DNA of 64,000 nucleotides, taken from Dryococelus australis. Taxonomy: Eukaryota > Arthropoda > Insecta > Phasmatodea > Phasmatidae. Location: assembly GCA_029891345.1 (NCBI GenBank), contig CM057009.1:208128709-208192708 (forward strand), read 5' to 3'. Shown here in pieces: positions 49,500 through 62,099 of this stretch. The translations under genes were made by a program, and so were the position numbers. Positions within the stretch are counted from its first letter, which is position 1, and each line of letters starts with the position of its first letter. A model generated the notes under the pieces. It was not told the DNA's origin. It worked only from the letters and a program-made list of their open reading frames with translations, and did not search any database.

Positions 49500-51680
49500 T
49501 ACACACAGGCCAATGCTTGAAATAGCAGACTACTCTTTTGCAGAGTCAACTGCAGTTTTATTGGGCTCAGATATTTTATGCCTAGTACATGGTTCCTATT
49601 CTGTCCACAGCATAGCACTGTTAATCATTGCATGTACTGCCCTCTATCGGTGCCCCATATGCATATGGTATTACTACATCACCGCTTTCATGGTTTTGAT
49701 ACATGGCATCTTTGCAACAGTAGTATGGAACCGACTTCAGCTCATCAGCGGGCAAACTTGCGCCTGATTTCAACTGAGTTTTATTGTTGATCCGCAAGAA
49801 GATTTAATGAACTTGTACTGTCTACCACGGCAAGTATGGATGTTCCAGTTGAAGATTTTATTATTCACCGGGCCACTGAGACTATGCATCAATGCACCAA
49901 GTTCTACTGCACGCCACTAGATGGCTACACCAGTATGCTCCACCGCTTCCTCATCTCCAAGCCGGTTGGTGACGTCACAGCTATGCTATTGCCACCCCCC
50001 TTTCCAGCAACCACCCCTATCCAAATGACTGAAGGGGAAGAACCCGGCAGAGTGTAAATAGCGAGTCAGAAGTCTGCTCGTGACCAGTCTTCATTTCTCC
50101 ACCGCACTCGCTGCTGGATATCTGACCAACCTGCTTGCTTCGGCTCTCACAGTTCACAATCAAGCTAACCTAGCTCACTTCGCTCCTTGCTGATACCTTC
50201 TCTTCCTTCATCTCACTTTTAGTGCCAAAGGGAACACCTCTCCTTGGTCTCCTCCATGCCAGTCGCCAGAAGCATCCTCTCTCAACCTGCTTAGTCTTCA
50301 CCGAAGATTACATGTCACAGGCCGTCTACACATTTAGGCACCTTCTGGGCAACAGTTGCGTAGGGAGTTTACATCAGTTTGTTATTTTCATAGAGCTCGT
50401 CTACCCCACCATTGTTAGCTCAGGACCAGGTCTCCTCTACCGGGACAGTGTAGGTTAAAGCTTCCCTAAGTTCGTGCCAGCATTTAGGAGGTAATGTGAC
50501 ACCACTTGTTTATTTCTTGTAACAATGAATAAACAGTGTTAACTGACTCAAGGGTACCTCTACCTGTAGACTTTCACCTTTTCTAGTTTACCTCACGCCG
50601 CTGATTGTAACACAGGAGACGCGGGAAAATTACTCATTCTAGCCAGTACACTTCCAGCTTACCCACATGCACTAGACATGCCAACCTTTCTGCATACCTC
50701 GGTAGGCAGAACGGTAGAGCCCACTCACAGGTACTCTTGTTTCTCAAGTTCAGCTTGTCAACTCGGTGCTCGCCTTCTCCACCGCGTTTAGGTGCCAGAG
50801 GGGTCATTCCCTAAGTTGGGAGTACTTGGGCTTTTGAGCTCACACCTACGTGTTAAGACTGTCGACTCCGAGGCCGAAAAATATCAGTGCTCACTGTGTT
50901 TGGGCGCCGAGCACTGTGAGGAGGTGTCCTTCCACTCGGCAGACGAACCACGTGGCTTTACACATAGTAGGAATACACGTAACCTGTTAACCCTCTCAGA
51001 CATAAACGTGTGTGTGTTCTGATCCAAATGTTTTTTTTTTTTCCGCCAGAGTGGTCTCCGTGAAAAGGATAAAAAGGTGCTGACTGCCTTTGGGCCCTTG
51101 CAGGAGCTCACCTACTACCTCATCAATGCGCTTAGTCAACATTCGCCTAAGGATCAAGCATAGGAACTACGTTGCCTACTGATTCCCATAATTCCAGAAA
51201 TCCCGCTGAACCTCTTTGAGGCACCAACACGTCTGAGGGAGGAGATTCACCCCTGGATCGCCGAATATCTCAGTCAACCGGATCAGCCCGCAGTCCCCAT
51301 CGCTTACCTCAGATTCGAACCAGCTGCACCACCACCACAAGCTTGTTCAAACCTAACAAATCAGATCACTAGTCTACCTGTGGTTAGTGTATGCCTAACT
51401 GAGACACGACAGGTCAAGCCACAGCCCAAGGTTACACGTCACCCAGGTACCCCGCCAAAATCAAACCAGTTGAAATGTAAGATCACATTGTCCGAACCCA
51501 ATTTTGTACCCTGCTGCAAAGCTACCAGACCTGTTCTCTACACTGGACGAGCACCAGTACCTTGTGGAGACTAAGTAAGAAACCTGTAGAATCCCACCAG
51601 AGGGGTGTGCCTGACCTAGCGCCGTGCAATACCACCCCTCTCTTGGAAGTAAGAATGTCCAGTCTGCCGAAGCGTTACGA
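49500..51680 (+). mobile_element. Insertion inside the Tc1 element, LTR-element-like
   Basis: This segment separates the transposase from its right inverted repeat. About 49900-50612 looks like an LTR in + orientation: a TGTAAATAG TATA-like box at 50054, AATAAA at about 50528, and an end ...CTGATTGTAACA followed by CAGGAGACGCGGG, similar to a primer site. After it, a readable frame around 51190-51574 (LREEIHPWIAEYLSQPDQPA) is of unknown family. No second LTR was seen, and the insertion edges are approximate. Confidence 0.45.
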
Positions 51681-51713
51681 ATCAGTGTTCATTTTTTATT
51701 TTCCACCAGTGTA

Positions 51714-54700
51714 TTAGTGTGTATATATTTGAATAAGTGAAACCTGTGCGGAACGCAATGGGGGAAGTATTTTTCTTTTAATGAAGCAGCCTGCCGGCAA
51801 TAATGTGGCATCGTAGCCCACTGCTAAGTAGGGTGTGTCGTTCATACCCCCTTTTCCAAGGTTAGGTGCACAAATCAGTGTATATATCAAACTGCACCAC
51901 ATGCAATGACAGTTGCGTGTTGGGGACATTCACAGTGGGACCTAAAACGAAGTGTGTTACTTCTAAGTGTTGTGGAGAAATTAAAATTAACTAAATAACT
52001 GGAGTCTGATGTTTTTAGATCAAATCTCTGCCTATAGTTAGGAATTGTGAAACAGTATCTGGCACAGAGAAAAAAAAAAGAGAACATTCTCTGTGTAGGA
52101 TTGTGATCACTTTACAATGCCATTAACAAAATTATTGTTTAAATGTGCTGTATTCTATATGTTACGACACACTTTATTTCTACTGTGCGGACAGGCCCAC
52201 TGTACTATGTATGCTTGGTCCTTCCTGCACGGATCTGCAACAGCTGAAAGGTGACTGGAAGGCAAATTACTGCTGCGTTTTGCACAGTTATCTCCATTAT
52301 TTCAAATAGCTTGTATTGTAATTGTCAAATTAAGATTTACTGTTGCATCTTGTTTTTCAAGTTAAACTATATAAACACTTCAAATGTCTGTTTTACAGTA
52401 GACCCCTGATTTGATAAATTATTATGATTCCCGATAATTACGTCACAGAATTGCTGCCCTTGTAAATTCGAAAGTGAGCAGTTCAACCCCCTAATAAATC
52501 CAAAATGATTTTAAAATTAATTTTTTTCTCTGTAACTTATTTTTAATTGTCTCAGACATAAAACCAACATGGTTTTCAAATTAAATGTTAATTAAATTCT
52601 GAAGGCTTTCATCTTCGAATATAATTATATGCATGTGTATTTGACCTCTGTTTGTTGTCAGAAATGGTTACAAATTGTGTGGGCTCATACAGAACACAAA
52701 GTTAATTTTGTTTGCTTCTTGTGAGAAAATTAAAAGACTTTTAATTTAAATAATAATTTATTGCATTATATTCCCATCTTCGAAATAAACTGATATCCTG
52801 GAAGGGCATATACAACACACCCTTCTCATCAAATAATGCATAAGCTCTGAGCATGAGCACTGCCTAATTCATGGTAAGCATGAGTGGGTTTTTGCAGGAA
52901 AAATGTTTAAGATGTAGTTTTTAATTATTATGTACTGAAAGTTTTAAAGAAAAAATCTTAATAGTAGTATTTATTTTCCTCTATCTGAAAAATCACTATT
53001 TTTTAAAATGAAATATTATTAACTGCAATATCAGATGCTTGCCAAATAAAACAATGACTTTGAACTTATTAAATTAATGTGTGAACATAATTGTAAACAT
53101 GACATTAGTCAAGGTGTTGGAACAGCAGTAGAGATCTGCCACATGTTTGGACTAGCCATTTAATGTTTGTTTAATGTGCAGGAGGCTGGCAACTAGTGCC
53201 AAGGTGCTGTTCAATAAGGATATTGGTTAGGTGAGGAGCGGTGACTATAATTTTGGAATCTTTGTGGACATAATTACCCAGGGCGCCAGATATTGTCGGG
53301 TTGACAATATCGTGAAGTCAGAGAGTAGCTGTGGACTTGTTCCTCAGGATTGTTCGGCCGATGACCACGGCAGATCCTCCAAGTGCAGTTGTTGTCTCCT
53401 CATAGAATAAAATTAATACTGACTGAATAACTCCCTTACTTGTTGTTGCATTGTGGGATATCTGGGCTCCCCACATGCCCATACGAAGCACTGTTACTTA
53501 TTACGCCGACTCATGACCATTTCAATCATACTTGCACAGTAAGTTACACTTTGAGAAAATTGGCGGGAGAAAGCCTGTACCTTAAATGCCTTGTGGCAAA
53601 CTGGAAATAAACCACACATGGTCACTCGTCACTGCTGCGATTTATTCAGTACATGATTACATTCCTGTCAGGATAAGCTTTCATTTGGTGGTGCTTACGA
53701 ACCATTCTGCTTGGGTAATACTGTGCAAAAGACATGTGGTCATATGAAATAACTTACATACAATCTAAGTCTACCCAGGCGATGCAAGCACTGTGTAAGT
53801 GCGAGGGGCGGTGGAGTCTAAAGCAGCTGAAATACGAAAAAAGGTTCCGGTATGCTAAAGTAACTATTGCTGTGAAATGATTAGTCCAACATAGTGATGA
53901 CTGCCCGAGTGTGCGAAACACAAGCCCCGATGTGATGCGGCACAAGCAAAGACGAATGACTACTGACTTTCTCTGTGCAGCGTGCTGGCCGGCTTGGCGG
54001 GCTGGCACCCTGTGCTGCACTATTTCCTTGCACACAACATTTGCAAATCGGACATGTACCCTGCGTCCCGTTTGTTACATATTGCTCCTAAAATTAACCC
54101 TGTAAATATAATTCATTGTACCAAAACATTGGACTGCTTGGATAATGTGGAGATGAAAGACACGTGAATGAGCATTACAGAAAATTACGAAAAGACACTT
54201 TGAAAACATTGAGGGCTTTAGGGCTGCGAATTCAAGCATCTTTATTAGTTGTGCCCCCTTGCGTGAACGTACCTTGCCCTTTAATTGCACAAATTAAATA
54301 ACAGATATTTCACAGGGTCTATTTTAGGATTCCTGCGCCACGTGCACATGGTCACGCTCACTCTGCTCTGCACCTGCGTCATTCCTTGCCACACTGCACT
54401 GCACATGCACATTGTGCACACACACTGCATTACGGAAGCTGTTGCGGCAGGCAAACGGGCTAAGGGGTCAATGTGGGCACACGTCATACATTTGACATTG
54501 GGAAATAAGCTTCATTTGTCACAGGGTGAACTAGGAATGGGCTCGTTTCCTCATAAAATCAGAAATTTTCTGTAATTAGGCCTTGGTTTTGCCTGTAATT
54601 TAATTTCAGTAAAATGTTTTTTTTTTTAAATTTTTAATTGATAACGTTCAAAGGCAGTGTAGTTCAACAGTAAGTAACATGGCTGTAAGTATGCTGTCTT

Positions 54701-54925
54701 TGTTGTGTACAATGAATATATGCACTGCACCAATAGCACAGTTGGCAGGTGACCTTCACGTAGTCTCTGACCTTGCAGGCAGCCAGACACTACTGATGAA
54801 CTCGAGCTGCTTGGCAGGTTTGCCTTGCATCTATAAAGAGAAGCCACTTGATTAGTTTTATTGAATATCTCCAGTGGTAATTTAAACTAAACTGTTAGCT
54901 ATGTTCATTGCCACATTATATAAAC
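51714..54925. other. No gene recognised
   Basis: Mostly AT-rich, with somewhat GC-richer patches at 53200-53520 and 53750-54500. Open frames there are short and overlap on both strands. No family recognised. Confidence 0.5.
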
Positions 54926-56054
54926 TATGTGATTATAAGGTTCTGGACACCCCACAAAATGTGTGTTTAATATAGCTGACACAATACTGCCATGTTCTTC
55001 ATGGAACACATGGTCAGCGATTGCAGTAGACAGTAGATGTGCTACTTGTGTAAGAAGTCTGTGCCCAATATTTGCACCTTCCAGAATATCCCCAGGTCCA
55101 ATGTTTTTGATGTTCTAGTGAAGTGAAAATGTGAAGGGATATATACAACCTAAAAGCATTCAGGTAGACCTCCCATGTTGACCGCTAGAGACTGTCGAGT
55201 GTTGAAGAGGGTAGTACAGCATAATCATCAATCATCCACCGCCACCATCACACAGGAATTCCAATTTGTATGAGGATTCACACCAAGCACCATGAATAAT
55301 CTCTGCGATGTGTGGAAACTTGGTTTCCATAGCCAAGCAGCTGCCCATAAACCACACATCACACAGGAAAATGCCAAATGCTGCCTTGTATGGCGTAAGG
55401 AGCATCAAAACTGGACAATAGAACAGTGGAAAACCATTGTGTGGAGTGATGAATCATTGTATACAATATGGTGATCTGATGGTAGGGTGTGGGTGTGACA
55501 AATGCCTGCTGAACATCTGCCAACTTTTATTGGGCTGACTGTGAAATCAAGGGGGCCTAACTGCCTTGTTGCTATACGTGTCACTGTCAAGGTACAAGTT
55601 TATGTTAACATTTTAACAGTTTTCATGCTGCCTATCGCCAAAGACCAGTTCGGGGATGACCATTGTCTCTTTCAACATGACTGAGCACCCATCCATGCTA
55701 CAGGATGTGTGAGGGAGTGGTTCAACGACGACGACGACCCACTAATGGACTGGTCTGCACAGTGTCCTAATTTGAATCCGATAGAATATCTCTGGAATGT
55801 TCTGGAACGCTGACTTCATGCTAGACCACACCAACCTACATTGATACCTCTTCATTTTGGCGCTCCGTAAGTAATGGGCTGCCATTCTCCAGGAAACCTT
55901 CTGCCACCTGATTAAGTGTATGCCTACGAGAGTGCAGGTGGTCATCAATGCTAAGGGTGGGCCAACACCATATTGACTTCCAGAGTTCCTGATGCACAGC
56001 CCAAACTTGTACTTAATTTTTAGGTGGTTGTCCGGGTACTTTTGATCACATTGT
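54926..56054 (+). pseudogene. Tc1-like transposon relic, copy 2
   Basis: Inverted ends ATGTGATTATAAGGTTCTGG (left) and, inverted from the right, ATGTGATCAAAAGTACCCGG. The transposase is in pieces: FHSQAAAHKPHITQENAKCC, HQNWTIEQWKTIVWSDES (55292-55474), FQHD with a stop after it (about 55670), and CPNLNPIEYLWNVLER (about 55760-55810) where the preceding Asp is Asn. It carries about 80 bp near 55096-55172 that copy 1 (16195-17348) lacks. Confidence 0.78.
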
Positions 56055-56524
56055 GTGTGTGGGTCTATATGTATAGCCCTCTTGTAGACATATACTTCTA
56101 AAAATAATAGCAGTTGTCATTGCTTAGGGCGGAAATGCAGAACTAGTAAGGTGGACAAATGGTAATGTGGAGAACCTGTTCTCCCATTTAGTCAGAGTCA
56201 TTAGAGAGTTTACTGTATGTGTGACTTACCAAATTTCAACATTGGATAAATTAATTCACTAATAAGCATATAATGAGTAATTACAAGATGCTCATACTTA
56301 TGCCAATTACCATTTTTACGATATAGTACCAGATCGCCAGGGTGAAAGGGTATCTCCATAGTGATCTTATATCATTTAGCAGTTTCCTTTTTTGCGACCT
56401 CCATTTCTGCAGAACTGCTCCACAGGCTGTTTCACTCAGTAGTGGAGCAGGATGTACTAGAAGGAGAGTGGAGAAGTTTGGGAGGTTCTTAACATTAGGG
56501 TCTTGAGAGTCTGTGAGATTGAAG
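56055..56524. other. No gene recognised
   Basis: Non-coding spacer between the Tc1 relic and a SINE. Confidence 0.5.
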
Positions 56525-56716
56525 CAAGGTGACTATGGAGCAGGGCCATAATTTAAGAGCAGGAGAAATTGGAGATCTCCATGAAAACCCACCAACCATC
56601 TGCATTGTATGGCACAATTTCCAAATGTGAAAATCTAGGAACAAACCCACCAGGAATCAAACCCAGTTAACTTTGGTGGGAGGTAAGCGCTCTTAGCCAC
56701 TGTGCCACTACGGTTC
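56525..56716 (-). repeat. tRNA-derived SINE with good pol III boxes
   Basis: On the minus strand: GTGGCACAGTGGCTAAGAGC (A box region) and GGGTTTGATTCC (B box), 34-35 bp apart as in a tRNA. Then comes the family body (CCTAGATTTTCACATTTGGA). It abuts the integrase remnant that starts at 56708 on the same strand. Confidence 0.75.
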
Positions 56717-57600
56717 CTTACAAGAAGAAGGGATACCCCAGACGTGTATCAATGCATGCTTAAGTTGACGTCTGAGGAAAGGAGGACAGGGCACTGCACT
56801 GATTGACACTTGTGGTGTACAGTTGAATCTTACAATTAACATTAGCAAATCTTGATTCCTCTGGGTATGGTCTCTGTTATAAAAAACAGTTAAACTTGCC
56901 TTCAGATTCTTGTTGAACTGTTGTACTTGGTTCCTTTTGAAGAAATAAGGTGCAACAACTAGAAACATATTTTGTAACACTGCTGACAAAGTACTCACAT
57001 TGTCAGTGAATAAACACATGGGGGCACCCAAGCCCTTCCAGAAACCTTTCATCAACACTTTCATGACTGCACTTGTCTTCATGTACTTCAGTAGAAACAG
57101 AATTATTACTTGATAATATCACTAAGTATTAACACATAATATGGTACCCTTCCTCGATTGCACAAGAGGCCCAGAGAAGTCTAAATTGACTGTGCCAAGG
57201 TCACTCAGGATTTTCTACAGAAGTGGTAGGTAGGTAAGTGGGCTTAATGTCTCATTGACAGCAAGGTCATTAGAGATGGTCTACAGAAGTGAAGTCAAAC
57301 TTAGCTACCTGGGCAGACTTACAGATTTTACAAACTAGGCTTGGCTTAACATAGGCTGCCACATCCACCTTCATCGTATGCCAGGCAAATATATATTTAA
57401 GAGCTTGAGAGTGCCAAGATGTCCACTAAACATGGAATCATGGTAGTACCTTAATAGCATATGGTGATGTCAGGTGCGGAATCCATACATGCTCTTCTAT
57501 TCTTTCCCATGAACCCTGTTCCACATACAAAACATCTTCACCTTGGGTTGGCTCTGATTTTATGCACAAGGTATTCATGGTCTGCACATCGTTAATGTGC
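56708..57600 (-). pseudogene. Gypsy-type integrase remnant
   Basis: Minus strand. RYYHDSMFSGHLGTLK, then LVCKICKSAQ, form the H-H-C-C zinc domain (about 57290-57460). LGTVNLDFSGPLVQSRKG carries the first catalytic Asp (about 57150-57210). Next come MCLFTDNVSTLSAVLQNM (second Asp; Asn-Gly-Ser altered) and FNKNLKASLTVFYNRDHTQ (56708-57082). The third catalytic Glu region is not clear. A 54-bp SINE-like insert splits it at 57226-57279, and other shifts occur. Confidence 0.8.
57226..57279 (+). repeat. 54-bp SINE-like insert with 12-bp target duplication
   Basis: Starts GTAGGTAGGTAAGTGGGCTT and ends CAAGGTCATTAGAGATGG, matching the first part of 14010-14155. It is flanked by perfect copies of TCTACAGAAGTG (57214-57225 and 57280-57291), as made by LINE-driven target-primed insertion. 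Confidence 0.85.
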
Positions 57601-57814
57601 ACAAAACATTTGGATTATCCCCATAAAGCATGTCGGGAATCCACATAAGCATTTGGGAAATCTGTGCAAAAGTGTCTGTTATTATTCCAATGGTTCAGGC
57701 TCTTGTCAGTGGCCGCAGGGGACATGCCCTCCCAAATAAAATTTAACAATCCCCAGCAAATAAGTGCTCTTTTATAGATCTTTCTTTCATAATTTAAGTG
57801 TAAATGTAACATAT

Positions 57815-59640
57815 TTGGTCATTAAGTTCTGTACCACTAGGCTGCGAATAGTGTCTCCTTACTTTAGGCAAGGACAATATTTTTCCTTGCTGTTTTGTGG
57901 CACAGTTGGTCTGTACCCACACTGCTGTATATTTTCTCTTTGCCGAAGGTACACGAGACTTCTTGGTAATAGCCGAAGTGCGGCAGAATCGGGGCACAAG
58001 CCGTCTGTGCCCACGTAGTTCACGCAGTGCTATAACAGTTTGGTAGATGGCATGTGCTTGTAGTCTGTGGTAGTCTGCGATGTGTTTTCTGAAGTCATGA
58101 TGCATTATGTACTGTTATTGTTGCAGTGTTATATTGAAGGCTTGAGAATTTATGAATATTTTGAAAATAACAGTGCATGATATAATTAGTGTATTATTCA
58201 GTTTTTTATGTTTATTCACAGTATTTCTGTTGCTGTGTTAAGGCCTGTCAATAATCGGCCGTACCTGTGGACATGTGTCCGAATCTAGATATCAAGTGAC
58301 ATCACATTCACACAGTCCGAATATGGTCTACAAATGCATTGTTCGAAAGTGAGATTTTAAAATATGACATTAGATGGCAGTAAATTCGTTCCATTATTTG
58401 TTGTTACGAAATTATATTTATATTGCTGAATTGTAGATTATGAAATGCTTGTAAAATGTGTGATTTGAATATTTATTTATGTATAGTTATGATATAGGCC
58501 CTAACTGTTTTATTTTAAATGAGGTTGGCAAATGATACCCAAGAATTTCCTTAAATGTTAATCCTTCATATTAAATTGTTTAGACTGAACGCAGACTGCA
58601 CTATTTAGCGTTTAATCACATTTGTCTCAAGAAAATTAACCTTGCAAGTCCATTATTTACGTTTACAATATGAACATTCCACGAACGTGCATGTAAGTAT
58701 CTGTAGTCTTCTTTTTCTGTCATGTTATGACACTACTTGTAAGTACAGTTTTCTGGATGCGTTGACTTGGGTCACAGGCTGACTTGCGACATGGGAGGTT
58801 GAGATAGCGCCATGGAATCAGAGGGTCACATGCACCAATCAGCTTATCCTTATCTTAAGACACAAGTTTTGATAGCACAATTGTAGGCAGGGCTTTACTG
58901 AACTCACATGTAGCATGCCGTATTAAAAAAAAAAACAGTGAAAATAGTTAGAAATTTTTAGGGTACCAGTTAGTGTATCACGACAGGCATTATATTAAAA
59001 ATCTTGGTCCTCCGACACCACCATTTATTATAATGCTAACCTATCACACTCAAAAGAGAAAGTATACATGTTATTTGAGTAAAAATATCTATCAAACCAT
59101 TTGTTTAGCAGGATACAATGATAAAACCACATTTTATTTTTTGTGTTGTATTCGTTTTAGTTCTGACAGTATGTGAGCGACTACAGGTGTTGTCGGGGTA
59201 AAATGTTTGAATGACAAGATAAAACATATAGGGAACAAACTGTATCTGCAAAATGAAATAAAAATGGTAATGCTAGAGTAGGTAGAAATCTTTTAAAAGA
59301 CATATACAGAAGGTCAGTTAAAAACACAATGAACATCTAGAAATAATATATATATATAATTTATACAATAAAATATTGCAATACTTTTGTGGATTTTTTT
59401 AAATTGGGTCTTTGAGATGATTATGAAACTACTAAATGTGAAAACCCGGCTGTGTTTTTAGGTTTGTTAGTTTGTTGCATCTTCAATAAAGTATTATATT
59501 AATTTTTAACTTTTTGCTCTCCTTTGAAATTCTTCCTGGAGCCATCACACTGTTTCAGGGCATGGTTTAAACTCTGTTAAATAAAACGTGCATGACAGCT
59601 GATCAGCAACCAAATTCTCTCTCTCATATTAATTGTGGAT
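57815..59640. other. No gene recognised
   Basis: AT-rich spacer between two parts of what may be one gypsy element (integrase at 56.7-57.6 kb, reverse transcriptase/RNase H at 59.65-60.13 kb). Nothing assignable; probably later insertions. Confidence 0.45.
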
Positions 59641-59649
59641 TACAGAATG

Positions 59650-60130
59650 AAACTTGGAAAGATGCAATATTCAGCACCAAAATTTAAATTTATCCACTTT
59701 AGTAGAATTTTTCACCACTCAGCGCAGCATCTGATTTTCTATGTACATACTTAAGCTGCACATTCCGAATTCACCTCAAACTTTTAGAGTCCAAAAAGCC
59801 ACCCGTCAACTCTATCTCATAAGTGCTTGAGCCTTACTCTAGCGTGTAGTGTGTTTGATTATAAAAAACCATGTTTTTGCACTTAAACTACACTCTTCCA
59901 TTGTGAAGCCCCTCTAAAAATGTGGCAGCCACATCATTGCAGGGGATGCCAGCTTGCATTTAAAGATAGATGGTAAATGCTGTTTCTTGCTCTGCCGTGT
60001 ACTGAAACTCCACTCAGTTTCTCTTCAAACTACTAAGGGGAACTGCCAGCTCTGAGAAATTTGGAATAAGTGTGGAGTAATATCCTGAAAATGTCAAGAT
60101 TTTTAATACCTCTGAGCCATGGAGAATTCA
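59650..60130 (-). pseudogene. Gypsy reverse transcriptase connection / RNase H start
   Basis: The minus strand near 60000-60110 reads YYS-LIPNFSELAVPLSSLK, the conserved 'YYR.FIPNFS..A.PL..L.KK' segment at the end of reverse transcriptase, then TAEQETAF-like sequence typical of the RNase H start. After that several short frames follow with stops. Same strand and correct order for the integrase at 56708-57600, so both may be one element. Confidence 0.65.
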
Positions 60131-60639
60131 ACTTCAGAATAGCTTAAGGGGATTATATATAAAATGTGGTTTTGTTGAAGAAATAAAGTTTTATTATTTA
60201 TGACATTAATATTTTGAGGTTTCTTGTTAATTTGGTGTGTATATCATCAATGGTGGCTTACCATAAGTATTTCTAATAATTTGTTAATACAGTACTGCAC
60301 AAGCAATTTTTTGTATTCATAAAAATTTGTTCAGTTAAAATGCAGTAACTCAAGAGCTATTTGATTTAGAAGGCTGTGGTGTGGTTTAAATCACAGCAGA
60401 AAAGTGTGTTCATAGAGTGGCAGCATTGGTTGCTATACTGGATTATACTCAAGGAGATGAGGATTACAGTGCTGCGTGGTTTTAAGTGGTCTCCATTTGT
60501 GAGTTTTTCGGGTTTCAATTTCTGAAAAACTACATTTCCTTGCATAAGTTTCACATTATATCAGGAACAGTTTCTGCTAGAACTTACAATTTGTGTCACT
60601 TATTCATTGCATTGTTACAGTAAAAAAATATAATTATTT

Positions 60640-60935
60640 TCATATGGGGAGTGCACCCAGGGCGAGACGACACTCTCCTAATTATGGACTTTCATGCTGG
60701 GACCTGTAGGTGCCCATTATCTCCAGACATGTGAAATGAGACCCTAGGAATGGAGCAGTGCTGGAATGCAAGTGCAGGAGAAAAGGAAGCACCCCAAGAA
60801 AACCAGCCAATAAGTGGCATCATCCAGCACTATTCCCACATGCGAAAATCCAGGAGTGTACCTGCCAGGGATATAACAAGGATCGCCGTGGTGAAAGGTG
60901 AGCACCCTGGCCACTACATCACCACCAACGAGCAT
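60640..60935 (-). repeat. tRNA-derived SINE, nearly full length
   Basis: On the minus strand it begins with a tRNA-like head (GTAGTGGCCAGGGTGCTCAC). The body follows (GGATTTTCGCATGTGGGAAT, CTTTTCTCCTGCACTTGCAT, CATGAAAGTCCATAATTAGG, GCCCTGGGTGCACTCCCCAT), then an A/T-rich tail GAAAATAATTATATTTTTTT. The B box has decayed. It is the best copy for defining the family body. Confidence 0.75.
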
Positions 60936-60959
60936 ATAAGTACCAGAGACATCACTCAA

Positions 60960-62090
60960 GGCAAAGCAGTGAAATGCTTATTTTTTGCCCATTGCAAATA
61001 TGCCAATGTCAAAACAAAAAATAATATGTTCACGGGTTGGCACTACTACACGTGACCAGTTTTGTGTATAACAATTCAATACTCAAATTCCACTCATTTT
61101 ATTAATTTTTTGTGTTCAATATTCACATTTACAATATGTAGAATTATATCCAAAAATAAACCGTAACTGCGAACTGTCAAGTTTCGGTACACAACGCCAA
61201 AACGTTGCTAAAACACTTAACTAGCTCACATTATCGACAATGCACGACCATACGACATGTAAGGCTCACATCACCACTAACATTGTAAAAAGGAATGTGG
61301 ATTTATATCAATTACTGTACTTCAGTCTCTAAAATTAAATCAATATAACAATATTTTTATTTTCAATTCCGTTGAAATATATTTATAAAACGATAAGCAG
61401 TTTATTTACATTATATCAGTAAATTAAAATAATTTTTCTGCTTTTATATTGCAGACACTGCACTGGGCAATTACACAAAATCGAATCGGAAAGAAATTAA
61501 GGGTTCTATTTACTCCTATCCAGTGCCAAGGGGTTGATCACCACTGCCTCTCATATTATAGTAATATGGATCTACAATGGTAGTGGTAGAGCAAATAATG
61601 CCACAATGGGAAAAAAGGAAATTACTACATTACTTTTTAAAATTATATAATGAAAATAGAGCAGCAAGCATACATTGTACTGATATACATCCCGTAAAAA
61701 TTTTACATCATCATCTTTGACGAGACCTCGCCCGTCTCACGTTGGTACACAATATTGGGTACTCCAGGTGGAACATGTACTGGTGTGCAAAATAGTACGA
61801 GAAAAATTGCCTGACTGGGTCGGGAGTTCCCCATGTTGGAGAAAACTTATGCTTTGTGTTTCATTGTTTTAGTGGCAACCAAAGTTGTAGGGTAGTTAAA
61901 CCTCAGGGTAACTTGATTTGGTAGATCTTCTGGTAGGAGACTTTGGTTTTGTTTACCTTAAGGGACGTCAAGTACCGTGAAGCCAGTTTCACGGGAAGCA
62001 TGGGCGGAAGTAGGCCGGTACCTTAAGTTCCTGAGCGGCCCTGCCTTTAGAGAGATTTGTTCGGTACCTGGTTTTGAAGACGAAAGTGGA
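60960..62090. other. No gene recognised
   Basis: AT-rich until about 61700, then GC-richer (61720-62090). No coding signal. Confidence 0.5.
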
Positions 62091-62099
62091 TGATCTTCT

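Larger units (their letters stand above)
48321..51711 (-). mobile_element. Tc1-like transposon split by a 2.2-kb insertion
   Basis: Inverted ends: CACTGGTGGAAAATGGAAAA then TGAACAC at 48321-48347, and its inverted partner at 51685-51711 (25 of 27 identical). A TA target duplication is present at both sides (48319-48320 and 51712-51713). A transposase remnant of normal length (48473-about 49480) lies at one side. The remaining 2.2 kb is foreign. Confidence 0.88.

Noticed and set aside
49492..49790. Plus-strand open frames just beyond the Tc1 transposase
   Set aside because: They lie in the foreign insertion or in the antisense of the transposon and match nothing; overlapping frames suggest chance.
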